A stretch of 64,000 bases of DNA, from assembly GCA_934101575.1 (NCBI GenBank), contig CAKORJ010000002.1, positions 200,076 to 264,075 on the forward strand, in the 5' to 3' direction. The DNA comes from an uncultured Bacilli bacterium. Its GTDB lineage: Bacteria > Bacillota_I > Bacilli_A > RF39 > UBA660. Positions 33,792-41,482 of this stretch are shown in pieces. Every line of letters starts with the position of its first letter. Position 1 is the first letter of the stretch. The notes beneath the pieces were generated by a model, which saw only the letters and a program-made list of their open reading frames with translations, did not search any database and had not been told where the DNA came from. The translations under genes were made by a program, and so were the position numbers.

Positions 33792-35075
33792 ATGTTTAAA
33801 AATCTTAAACAGCTATTTACTAAAAAGAATAAAGATTTAAGAAAAAGATTATATTTTACAATTGCAGTACTTACTCTATATATAATTGGTACAGGAATTG
33901 AAATTCCTGGTACTTCAGAAATTACTAAGAATCTTGGATTTTTGGAACTTTTAAATGTTATGGGTGGTGGAGCACTTAAGAATTTTTCTATATTTGCTCT
34001 AGGAGTTATTCCTTATATCACTGCTTCTATCGTTATTCAACTTTTACAGATGGATATAGTTCCTTATTTTTCAGATTTATCTAAACAAGGACATGCTGGT
34101 AAACAAAAGTTAAATCAAATTACTAGATATCTTGGTATTGCATTTGCATTTTTCCAAGGTTATGCAATGAGTTATGCTTTTTTAGGTAGTTCTTATACTG
34201 TTATTAATTATATAGAGGTTGCATTTATAATGACTGCTGGTACGGCTTTTCTATTGTGGTTAGGAGATCAAGTTACTCAAAAAGGTTTTGGTAATGGTAT
34301 ATCACTTATTATCATGGCTGGTATAGTTGCTTCACTTCCTACTACTATGATTACGGCTTTCAGTAATTTAGTAGATTTAAGTACTACTAGTTCAATTATT
34401 GCTGGTGGTGCTAAGTTCTTACTATTTGTTATAGTTTGTATACTAGTTGTTATAGGTGTTGTATTTGTTGAAGGTGCTGCTAGAAGAATAAGTATTCAAT
34501 ATGCTAATAAATCTACTGCAAGTTTAGGTAAACAAACATATATGCCTATTAAGATAAATTCAGCGGGAGTTATTCCAGTAATTTTCGCTTCAAGTTTACT
34601 TGCGGTTCCTGTTACAATTGCTCAGTTTGTTGATAATAAAGCGTTTTCTGATTTTGTAAATTCTTATATTAATTATACTACTCCAGTTGGTTTAATTCTT
34701 TATATTGTACTTATTATATTCTTTGATTATTTCTATACATTTGTTCAAATGAAACCTGAACAAATGTCAAAGAATTTAAAAGATAATGGTGGATATATTC
34801 CTGGAATTAGACCTGGTAAGTCTACTGAAGATTATTTATCTAAAATGCTTATAAAACTTACTACCGCTGGATCTGTATTTCTTGCAATAATTGCGGCATT
34901 TCCTATTTTAATAAATATGTTAACTGATTTGCCATCATCTGTTTCAATTGGTGGTACTGGATTACTTATCGTTGTTGGAGTTTCTGTTGAAACTTATAAA
35001 CAACTTGAAAGTAGTTTACTTAGTAGAGGTTATAATGCTCATACTGGCTCTAGTAGAAGGGGGAGAAGAAGATAA
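33792..35075 (+). CDS. secY: Preprotein translocase subunit SecY
   Basis: Central channel of the Sec translocon. The 427-aa protein has about ten membrane segments. Family landmarks: GIEIPGTSEI, LGVIPYITASIVIQLLQMD (plug/TM2 region), DQVTQKGFGNGISLIIMAGI, the cytosolic loops with PIKINSAGVIPVIFASSLL, and GYIPGIRPGKSTEDYLSKM. Normal length. Its partner SecE is encoded at the start of the window. Overlaps adk by one base. Confidence 0.96.
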   Translation: MFKNLKQLFTKKNKDLRKRLYFTIAVLTLYIIGTGIEIPGTSEITKNLGFLELLNVMGGGALKNFSIFALGVIPYITASIVIQLLQMDIVPYFSDLSKQGHAGKQKLNQITRYLGIAFAFFQGYAMSYAFLGSSYTVINYIEVAFIMTAGTAFLLWLGDQVTQKGFGNGISLIIMAGIVASLPTTMITAFSNLVDLSTTSSIIAGGAKFLLFVIVCILVVIGVVFVEGAARRISIQYANKSTASLGKQTYMPIKINSAGVIPVIFASSLLAVPVTIAQFVDNKAFSDFVNSYINYTTPVGLILYIVLIIFFDYFYTFVQMKPEQMSKNLKDNGGYIPGIRPGKSTEDYLSKMLIKLTTAGSVFLAIIAAFPILINMLTDLPSSVSIGGTGLLIVVGVSVETYKQLESSLLSRGYNAHTGSSRRGRRR

Positions 35076-35713
35076 TGAAAAATGTTATTTTAATTGCCCC
35101 TCCTGCTGCTGGTAAGGGTACTTTAGCTAAGAGGTTAGTTGATTCTTTGGGATATGTGCAATTATCTACAGGAGATATGCTTAGAGATCAAGCTAAAGAC
35201 GATAAGAATTTATGTGATATGATGAAAACTGGTAAGCTTATTGATGATAAAACAGTTTTTAAAGCACTTGAGGCTAAGCTAAATAAATTAGGAGATACTC
35301 CATATATTTTGGATGGATTTCCTCGTACTGTTAATCAAGCTGTTATGTATGATGAATTACTTCATTCTATGAATAAAGATCTTGGAGTGGTAATTTATTT
35401 AGATGTAGACAAGGAAGAACTTAAGAATAGAGTTATAACTAGACTTGTTTGTCCTAGTTGTAAAGCTTCTTATTCGACTAGAAATGAAAATCTTTTTCCA
35501 AAAGAAAAGGGATTGTGTGATAATTGTAAGGTAGAACTTATTCAAAGAGAAGATGATAAGGAAGAAGTATTTAATATGAGATATGATGAATACTTAGAAA
35601 AAACTTCTCCACTTATTGATTATTATGAATCTAAGGGTTTACTTGTTAGAGTGGATGATGTAGATGTTGATTTAATATTTGATAAGGTTTCATCTTTAGT
35701 GAGGAATGTTTAA
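35075..35713 (+). CDS. adk: Adenylate kinase
   Basis: Interconverts AMP, ADP and ATP. The 212-aa long-LID form has a zinc site in the LID (C126, C129, C148, C151), and the ILDGFPRTVNQA motif at 78-89. The P-loop is unusual: residues 8-16 read APPAAGKGT, so the first glycine of GxxxxGK is alanine. The lysine (K14) and the T16 are kept, so activity is plausible. Located between secY and map as in Bacillus, with one-base overlaps on both sides. Confidence 0.93.
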   Translation: MKNVILIAPPAAGKGTLAKRLVDSLGYVQLSTGDMLRDQAKDDKNLCDMMKTGKLIDDKTVFKALEAKLNKLGDTPYILDGFPRTVNQAVMYDELLHSMNKDLGVVIYLDVDKEELKNRVITRLVCPSCKASYSTRNENLFPKEKGLCDNCKVELIQREDDKEEVFNMRYDEYLEKTSPLIDYYESKGLLVRVDDVDVDLIFDKVSSLVRNV

Positions 35714-36477
35714 TGATTTCTATAAAGAGTGATAGAGAAATAGAACTTCTTAGAATAGCAGGTAATATTGTTTATCAAACTCATCAGTATTTAAAGGATT
35801 TTATCAAACCTGGTATTACTACTGGTGAGCTTGATAAGCTTGCTGAGGAGTTTATTAGAAGTAAAGACGCTACTCCTTCTTTTAAGGGATATGAAGGGTT
35901 TCCGGCTTCTATATGTACTAGTGTTAATCATCAAGTTGTGCATGGAATTCCTGGTAAACTTAAACTTAAAAAAGGAGATATAATATCTATTGATATAGGG
36001 GCTTGTTATAAAGGTTATCATGGTGATAGTGCTTGGACTTATCCAGTTGGGGATATTTCTAAGGATAAGGAATATTTGCTAGAACATACTGAGAAATCTT
36101 TATTTATGGGGCTTGCTGAGGTAAAACCTGGTAATAGAATTGGTGATATCTCTTATGCAATAGAGAGTTATGCTACTGAATATGGTTTAGGAGTTGTTAA
36201 AGAACTTGTAGGCCATGGAGTAGGTACTAGTGTTCATGAGGATCCGGATGTTCCAAATTTTGGCGAAAAAGGAACAGGTCCTAGACTAAAAAAAGGTATG
36301 GTTATAGCTGTTGAACCAATGCTTAATTTAGGTAGTCCAAATATTGTTATGTTAGATGATAATTGGACTGTTGAAACTGAAGATTATAGTCCATCAGCAC
36401 ACTTTGAACATACAGTAGTAGTTACTGATGATGGATACGAAATTTTGACAGGAGTGATGCGTAATGGCAAAGAGTGA
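35713..36477 (+). CDS. map: Methionine aminopeptidase, type I
   Basis: Removes N-terminal methionine from new proteins. The 254-aa protein shows SICTSVNHQVVHGIP, the metal-binding IDIGACYKGYHGDSAWTY (two aspartates), ELVGHGVGTSVHEDP (histidine), MVIAVEPML (glutamate) and the final FEHTVVVTDDG (glutamate). Start ATG overlaps the adk stop; the end overlaps infA by 14 bases. Confidence 0.95.
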   Translation: MISIKSDREIELLRIAGNIVYQTHQYLKDFIKPGITTGELDKLAEEFIRSKDATPSFKGYEGFPASICTSVNHQVVHGIPGKLKLKKGDIISIDIGACYKGYHGDSAWTYPVGDISKDKEYLLEHTEKSLFMGLAEVKPGNRIGDISYAIESYATEYGLGVVKELVGHGVGTSVHEDPDVPNFGEKGTGPRLKKGMVIAVEPMLNLGSPNIVMLDDNWTVETEDYSPSAHFEHTVVVTDDGYEILTGVMRNGKE

Positions 36478-36679
36478 TGTAATCGAAGTTGAAGGAAAAG
36501 TTTTAGAGGTAATTCCAGGTGGAAACTTTAAAGTTGAATTATCTAATGGTCATGTTATCGAAGCTCACGTTTCTGGAAAGATGAGAATGAATTATATTCG
36601 TATTGCTCCAGGTGATAAAGTTATGATCGAACTTTCTCCATATGATTTAACACGTGGGCGTATAACCTATAGAAAGTAG
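36464..36679 (+). CDS. infA: Translation initiation factor IF-1
   Basis: Binds the A site of the small subunit during initiation. The 71 residues form one OB fold: DVIEVEGKVLEVIPGGNFKV and SGKMRMNYIRIAPGDKVMIE, ending RGRITYRK. The start lies inside map (14-base overlap), so its expression is likely coupled to map. Confidence 0.95.
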   Translation: MAKSDVIEVEGKVLEVIPGGNFKVELSNGHVIEAHVSGKMRMNYIRIAPGDKVMIELSPYDLTRGRITYRK

Positions 36680-36690
36680 GAGGGATAAAA

Positions 36691-36804
36691 ATGAAAGTTA
36701 GTGCATCAGTAAAGAAAATTTGTCCTAAATGTAGGATAATTAAACGTAAAGGAAAAGTAATGGTTATTTGTGAAAATCCAAAACACAAACAAACTCAAGG
36801 TTAG
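36691..36804 (+). CDS. rpmJ: 50S ribosomal protein L36
   Basis: A 37-residue protein read directly from the sequence: begins MKVSASVKKICPKC and ends NPKHKQTQG. The zinc ligands C11, C14, C27 and H32 are all present, marking the zinc-binding form. AGGAGGG lies 6 bases before the ATG. It sits between infA and rpsM, the standard place. Confidence 0.95.
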   Translation: MKVSASVKKICPKCRIIKRKGKVMVICENPKHKQTQG

Positions 36805-36818
36805 TAAGGAGGAAAATT

Positions 36819-37184
36819 ATGGCTCGTATTAGAGGTGTAGAAATACCAAATGATAAGAAAATTGTTATATCTTTAACTTATATTTATGGGATTGGTAGAA
36901 CTACTGCTAAGAAAATAGTTGACGCAGTAAAACTTGATCCTAATAAAAGAACTAAAGATTTAAGTAATGAGGAACTTGGTTTAATTCGTGAAGAATTAGG
37001 TAAGTATATCACAGAAGGTGATTTAAGACGTCAAGTTTCTATGGATATTAAAGCAAAAATGGAGATTGGTTCTTATGCTGGTCATCGTCATAGAAGAGGA
37101 TTACCTGTAAGAGGACAAAGAACTAGTAGAAATGCTCATACTCGTAAGGGTAGAGGTAAAGTTGTTGCTAATAAAAAGAAATAA
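36819..37184 (+). CDS. rpsM: 30S ribosomal protein S13
   Basis: Head protein contacting the P-site tRNA and the large subunit. The 121 residues show RIRGVEIPNDKKIVISLTYI, IGRTTAKKIVDA, RRGLPVRGQRTSRNAHTRKG and a lysine-rich tail. AAGGAGG upstream. Normal length. Confidence 0.96.
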   Translation: MARIRGVEIPNDKKIVISLTYIYGIGRTTAKKIVDAVKLDPNKRTKDLSNEELGLIREELGKYITEGDLRRQVSMDIKAKMEIGSYAGHRHRRGLPVRGQRTSRNAHTRKGRGKVVANKKK

Positions 37185-37216
37185 TTTAATAATATTAAGT
37201 TTAAGGAGGTTAAACT

Positions 37217-37600
37217 ATGGCTTATAAACAAAGAAAAAGAAAAGTTAAAAAGAACGTTCCTGAAGGTGTTGTACACATTCATGCAACATTTAATAATACA
37301 GTTGTAACTATTACAGATAAAGAAGGAAATGTTATTACATGGGCAGCTCCTGGAGCAGTTGGTTTTAAAGGTAGTAAAAAATCTACTCCATATGCTGCTG
37401 GAATTGCTGCTGAAAAAGCTGCTAAAGAAGCATATGATATGGGTATGCGTAAAGTTAATGTAGTTGTTAAGGGTGTAGGTCCTGGTAGAGATACTGCTGT
37501 TAGATCACTTGAAGTTGCAGGACTTGAAGTTATGTCAATTTCTGATGTTACTCCAATTCCACATAATGGATGTCGTCCACCTAAGAGACCACGTAACTAA
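37217..37600 (+). CDS. rpsK: 30S ribosomal protein S11
   Basis: Platform protein near the mRNA exit. The 127 residues show GVVHIHATFNNTVVTITDKE, the KGSKKSTPYAAGIAAEKAAK motif and the C-terminal ISDVTPIPHNGCRPPKRPRN. AAGGAGG upstream of the ATG. Confidence 0.96.
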   Translation: MAYKQRKRKVKKNVPEGVVHIHATFNNTVVTITDKEGNVITWAAPGAVGFKGSKKSTPYAAGIAAEKAAKEAYDMGMRKVNVVVKGVGPGRDTAVRSLEVAGLEVMSISDVTPIPHNGCRPPKRPRN

Positions 37601-37617
37601 TAAAAGGAGGGGAACCT

Positions 37618-38568
37618 ATGATTCAATTTGAAAAACCAAATTATAAAATTACAGATTATGTAGAAAAAAATAATTATGGAAGATTTGAACTAGAACCACT
37701 TGAAAGGGGTTTTGGTTATACTATTGGGAATGCTCTTAGAAGAGTAATGTTATCTTCACTTCCTGGTAGTGCTATTACTAGTGTTAAGATTGATGGGGTT
37801 TTACATGAATTTCAAACAATTGAAGGTGTTATTGAAGATGTAACAACAATCGTTCTTAATTTAAAAGATGTAGTAGTAAAAAAACATTGTAAAGAAGATA
37901 AAGTTATTAGAGTATCTGCTTCTGAAGAAGGTGTAGTTACTGCTGGTGATTTTGTTTGTGATGCAGATGTTGAGATAATTAATAAAGATAAAGTTATTGC
38001 TACCCTTGCTAAGGGTGGAAAACTTGATATGGAAATGACTGTTTCCTCAGGAAGAGGTTATGTTCGTGCAGAAGAAAATAAGAAACTTCTTGAAAATAAG
38101 AAGATTGGAGTTATTGCAATTGATTCACTTTATTCTCCAATTGAAAGAGTTGCATATGAAGTGCAAGATGCTCGTGTTGGTCAAGATGAAAGCTATGATA
38201 AATTAGTTATGGAAGTATGGACTAATAGCTCTATTAAACCAGAAGAAGCTATAGCACTTGCTGGTAGAATATTAATAGAACATTTAGAACTTGTTACTAA
38301 ATTAGATGATATTGCAGATGTTTCTGGAATGATGATTGAAAAGAAAGAAGATCCAAAACAAAAAGCTTTAGAGACTGCTATTGAAGATTTAGATTTCTCT
38401 GTTCGTGCTTATAACTGTTTAAAAAGGGCAGGAATTCATACTTTACAAGATTTAGTTAATAAATCTGATGCTGAAGTTATGAAAATAAGAAATTTAGGTA
38501 AGAAATCATTAAAAGAAGTTCTTGATAAAGTTAAAGAACTTGATCTTACTTTAAGAGATGACGATTAA
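37618..38568 (+). CDS. rpoA: DNA-directed RNA polymerase subunit alpha
   Basis: Assembly platform of RNA polymerase. The 316-aa protein has the N-terminal domain with YGRFELEPLERGFGYTIGNA and LRRVMLSSLPGSAITSVKID, a linker with KKEDPKQKA, and the C-terminal domain LDFSVRAYNCLKRAGIHTLQ with RNLGKKSLKEV, which binds UP elements and activators. Length is standard. GGAGGGG upstream; between rpsK and rplQ as usual. Confidence 0.97.
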   Translation: MIQFEKPNYKITDYVEKNNYGRFELEPLERGFGYTIGNALRRVMLSSLPGSAITSVKIDGVLHEFQTIEGVIEDVTTIVLNLKDVVVKKHCKEDKVIRVSASEEGVVTAGDFVCDADVEIINKDKVIATLAKGGKLDMEMTVSSGRGYVRAEENKKLLENKKIGVIAIDSLYSPIERVAYEVQDARVGQDESYDKLVMEVWTNSSIKPEEAIALAGRILIEHLELVTKLDDIADVSGMMIEKKEDPKQKALETAIEDLDFSVRAYNCLKRAGIHTLQDLVNKSDAEVMKIRNLGKKSLKEVLDKVKELDLTLRDDD

Positions 38569-38585
38569 ACGAAAGGAGTATTATA

Positions 38586-38921
38586 ATGAGAAAGTTAGGT
38601 GTAGATAATAAGCATAGAAGAAGCATGTTAGCTAATCTTACTATTGATCTTATTATGAATGGAAGAATTGAAACTACTGAGGCTAGAGCTAAAGAAACTA
38701 GAAGATGTGTTGAAAAGATGATTACTTATGGTAAGAATGGATCTTTAGTTTCTCGTAGAAAAGCTGCAGCATTTCTAATGAATAATAAAGCTGCTGTTAA
38801 GAAGTTATTTGAAGAACTTGCTCCTCGTTACAACGATCGTAATGGTGGATATACAAGAATTTTAAAACTTGATGAAAGACGTGGAGACGACGCTTTAATG
38901 GTAATAATCGAACTAGTGTAA
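38586..38921 (+). CDS. rplQ: 50S ribosomal protein L17
   Basis: Protein near the tunnel exit. The 111 residues show MRKLGVDNKHRRSMLANLTI, GRIETTEARAKETRRCVEKM and the C-terminal GGYTRILKLDERRGDDALM. Last gene of the ribosomal superoperon; a strong terminator overlaps its stop codon. Confidence 0.96.
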   Translation: MRKLGVDNKHRRSMLANLTIDLIMNGRIETTEARAKETRRCVEKMITYGKNGSLVSRRKAAAFLMNNKAAVKKLFEELAPRYNDRNGGYTRILKLDERRGDDALMVIIELV

Positions 38922-38936
38922 ACTAGTTCTTTTTTT
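38910..38936 (+). terminator. Intrinsic terminator after rplQ
   Basis: GAACTAGT (38910-38917) pairs perfectly with ACTAGTTC (38922-38929) around GTAA, followed by seven T residues. Ends the ~14-kb ribosomal transcript. Confidence 0.9.
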
Positions 38937-38937
38937 A

Positions 38938-38968
38938 TTGACATGCTGGGGGTGGTATGTGTTATATT
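38938..38968 (+). promoter_or_regulatory. Possible promoter for the 550-aa coiled-coil gene
   Basis: TTGACA at 38938-38943, with TATATT at 38963-38968 (spacer 19, longer than ideal). The G-rich spacer (GCTGGGGGTGG) is unusual in this AT-rich genome. About 60 bases of leader follow. Confidence 0.45.
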
Positions 38969-39028
38969 TATACTATAGTAGTTGTTATACAATTTGTTAG
39001 TAATAAACTATTGTAGTGGAGGATTTTT

Positions 39029-40681
39029 ATGGATGCTAGATTAATTAATGAAGGTATGAAAAAAGAGTTAAAAAGAAGAATTCAAAGAATTGAAAGTAAA
39101 TTAGAAGAAGCAAGAAGAGTTTCTAGAAATGGTAATATTTTTGAGAAAATTAGAGCAAAAAGTACTATATCTGATTTACAAAAAGATTTATCAAAGTTAA
39201 CAATGTTTGAGCAGGATTTTTCTAAGTTTTATACTGAAACTAATGATAATAGTTATGAGTTGCCAGTAGAGGTAAAATCTCAAATTGAAAGGCTTTCTAA
39301 AGATTTGGATAGTAAAGAATTTAGTTCTTTAGCGTCAATGGTTAATTCAGTTTATCGTTATGAAAATTATACTAAAAACTATAGAGAAATAAAAGAAATG
39401 ACACAACATCTTTTAGAGAATTCAGGTGCTATTTTTAAACCTGGAAATTTAGTTTATGTTGAAAGAGAAGGTAATTATTCAGCTAATCATTTAATTTCTG
39501 AACTTGAAAAACAGAAAGTGGAGAAGCTAAAGTATAAATATGATAAAAATAGTGAAAAAAATAAAATAAAACGAGAAAATGATGATTCATCACTTTATTT
39601 AACTGATCCTAGAAGTATGAAAATAGATGCAATGATGAAAAGTACAGATAAATTTGATATAAAAGGAATGAAAACTATAAAGGCTAACTATCCTGAAATA
39701 AGAAAAAATCAAGTTAATCAAAAAAAAGCAGAAAAAATTCTTGAACGTGTTGATACAGTTATTTCTAACATAACTGCAGAAATGAAAGTTAGTGGAGTAA
39801 ATTTTAATGAAGTAATTACTGAATTACAAACTATAAAAAATAATGCTATGATAACCTTAAAAGAGTCAGAAAAATATTTAGCAAAATTTGATTTATCTAT
39901 AATTGATCAAGAACTAGAACAGTATGAAAAAAAACAAGATGATATGAATAAAAGTAATGAATATATGAAATTGTTATATGATAGAGAGAAAGCTATTGAA
40001 GAAGGAAATTTAGCTAAAGCAAATGAGATTACACAGTCATTAAAAATTGCTGGTAGTAAATATACAGAAGAACAAATTATGGAAATGCAAAGCAATGTAA
40101 ATCATAAATTATATGATGAAAAAATAGTTGAGAAAGCAAAAATAAAAGAACAAGAAAAAAAGAAAAACATGACTTTTGAAGAAAGGATGATGATGGAAGA
40201 GGGTAGAAAAGAACAAGCCTTTTCTGAAAGAGATAAAGTTATTCGTAATGGAGAAGCTCATTTAAAAGATCTTGCTATGGAGAAACTTATTAATGATGGT
40301 GTACAATTACAATTTGATGAAGAAAAAGATGCTTATTTAATACATAAAGAGATTGAAAAAATGAAACAAATTGCAGGTATGACTCCTAGTGAAAGAGCTA
40401 AAGCAGATGGGGTTACTAATCCTAATGATATTGTTTTTTATAATGATGAGTTTATGGGTTTTGATGTTAAAGATTTTAAGAATACTGATAAAATGTTACA
40501 GGATAATATGAAGGCTCAAGCTACTTCTATATATAAAGATTATATAAGATATTATGCTAGTCAAAAGGATAAGAAAGAAGCTATGAAATTTTCTGAGTTT
40601 GCTGCTAGGAGTTATGGTTATATAGATATGAATGAACAAATGGTTGAGGATGACGTAATAAAAGAGGGAAGATCAAGATGA
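39029..40681 (+). CDS. Large coiled-coil protein of unknown function
   Basis: I do not recognise this 550-aa protein. It is hydrophilic, has no signal peptide or membrane segment, and is very rich in K, E, N and M. Long helical or coiled-coil segments are evident at about 1-75, 225-310 and 320-440. The C-terminal ~90 residues (YNDEFMGFDVKDFKNTDKML and on) look more globular. AGGAGG lies 7 bases before the ATG. Its last four bases overlap the start of the 66-aa gene. It replaces the ecf transporter genes that commonly follow rplQ in Bacillus. Codon use is A-rich compared with the ribosomal genes. Confidence 0.75.
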   Translation: MDARLINEGMKKELKRRIQRIESKLEEARRVSRNGNIFEKIRAKSTISDLQKDLSKLTMFEQDFSKFYTETNDNSYELPVEVKSQIERLSKDLDSKEFSSLASMVNSVYRYENYTKNYREIKEMTQHLLENSGAIFKPGNLVYVEREGNYSANHLISELEKQKVEKLKYKYDKNSEKNKIKRENDDSSLYLTDPRSMKIDAMMKSTDKFDIKGMKTIKANYPEIRKNQVNQKKAEKILERVDTVISNITAEMKVSGVNFNEVITELQTIKNNAMITLKESEKYLAKFDLSIIDQELEQYEKKQDDMNKSNEYMKLLYDREKAIEEGNLAKANEITQSLKIAGSKYTEEQIMEMQSNVNHKLYDEKIVEKAKIKEQEKKKNMTFEERMMMEEGRKEQAFSERDKVIRNGEAHLKDLAMEKLINDGVQLQFDEEKDAYLIHKEIEKMKQIAGMTPSERAKADGVTNPNDIVFYNDEFMGFDVKDFKNTDKMLQDNMKAQATSIYKDYIRYYASQKDKKEAMKFSEFAARSYGYIDMNEQMVEDDVIKEGRSR

Positions 40682-40878
40682 ATGAAGATATTGTTAAAAG
40701 AAGACTTATACTTGATTTGGCTATAAAAGATTTACTTAAAGTTATGGGGATTATTGATGGTATTGATTTTAAGAATGATAATAGAATAAGTTCTTTTAAT
40801 GAAATCCAGTATTTAGATTATGAAACTAATCTTATCAATAGTGTGAGAGATAGATTAGAGGCTATTTTTAGAGAATAG
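40678..40878 (+). CDS. Small 66-aa protein, translationally coupled to the coiled-coil gene
   Basis: Unrecognised 66-residue protein (starts MNEDIVKRRLILDLAIKDLL). No membrane segment; likely a small helical protein. The ATG overlaps the upstream stop (ATGA), so both genes were probably made together, which suggests a partner or regulator role; that is inference. A hairpin follows. Confidence 0.65.
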   Translation: MNEDIVKRRLILDLAIKDLLKVMGIIDGIDFKNDNRISSFNEIQYLDYETNLINSVRDRLEAIFRE

Positions 40879-40882
40879 TTGA

Positions 40883-40908
40883 AAGCTATAATAACTATAG
40901 CCTTTTTA
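40883..40908 (+). terminator. Intrinsic terminator after the 66-aa gene
   Basis: AGCTATA (40884-40890 region) pairs with TATAGCC/T about 5 bases later, followed by a T run. Short and AT-rich but well placed. Confidence 0.6.
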
Positions 40909-41013
40909 GCTTTATTTTTCATTTGAGAAGAATTAAAAGATGGTGTATTCTTTTTATAATAAAGATATAGAGATGGATTCTGGAGGATAAAACTAAACTA
41001 ATATATTTTTTAA

Positions 41014-41056
41014 TAAAAAAAGCTATAAGTACGTTGTTAACGTCTTATAGCTTTTC
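41014..41056 (-). terminator. Intrinsic terminator of the minus-strand 1,429-aa unit
   Basis: A long inverted repeat: AAAGCTATAAG with CTTATAGCTTT and an inner ACGTT/AACGT stem around a short loop. On the minus strand it is followed by seven T residues. It lies across the stop codon of the broken gene at 41037. Confidence 0.8.
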
Positions 41057-41482
41057 TGTCTAATTCATCTATGTATTTGTAGGTATCTTCGAAGTCTCTT
41101 TGCGATATACCATACATATCATCAGGATTAGTTATATTGATATAGCCGCCTGCTGCTATTGCCATATTTTCGCCCCATTGATTCAATATTATATTATCTG
41201 GTATTTCTACAAATGTTTGAGGACCACCTTTTGGTTTGCATAGATTTGGGTTTTCTTGATCTACTTCATATTTTTTCTTGAATGTTGAATCATCTATTAT
41301 CTAATTATTTAAATGGTTATTGTTATCTATAATTGGTTCTCCATTTTTGTTTACTTTTGTTGCAATCCATCCTGTTTTTTTGTTTTTTGTTTACTGAATT
41401 CTATTTTTGAATTATTTAGTATGTTATTTAATGAAATGATTTTATTATTTATTTGTTTTAATTTTTTATCTTTGTTTTTCAT
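41037..41482 (-). pseudogene. Broken gene downstream of the 1,429-aa protein
   Basis: Read from ATG 41482, the frame begins MKNKDKKLKQINNKIISLN and fails at a seven-A run (plus-strand T run 41375-41381). One-base slippage restores a frame reading TGWIATKVNKNGEPIIDN, which stops at a TAG (41301-41303). The same frame then continues DDSTFKKKYEVDQENPNLC, GGPQTFVEIPDNIILNQWG and YKYIDELDRKAIRR to a stop at 41037-41039 inside a terminator. The whole would be about 147 residues. The first part overlaps the end of the 1,429-aa gene by 17 bases, so it was probably coupled to it. I do not recognise the family. Recent decay or sequence error are both possible. Confidence 0.7.

Noticed and set aside
40915..41010. 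Remnant gene start (TATAAT near 40955, GGAGG near 40983) between the two convergent units
   Set aside because: No start codon or open frame follows the ribosome-like site, and the -35 spacing is wrong; could be chance.
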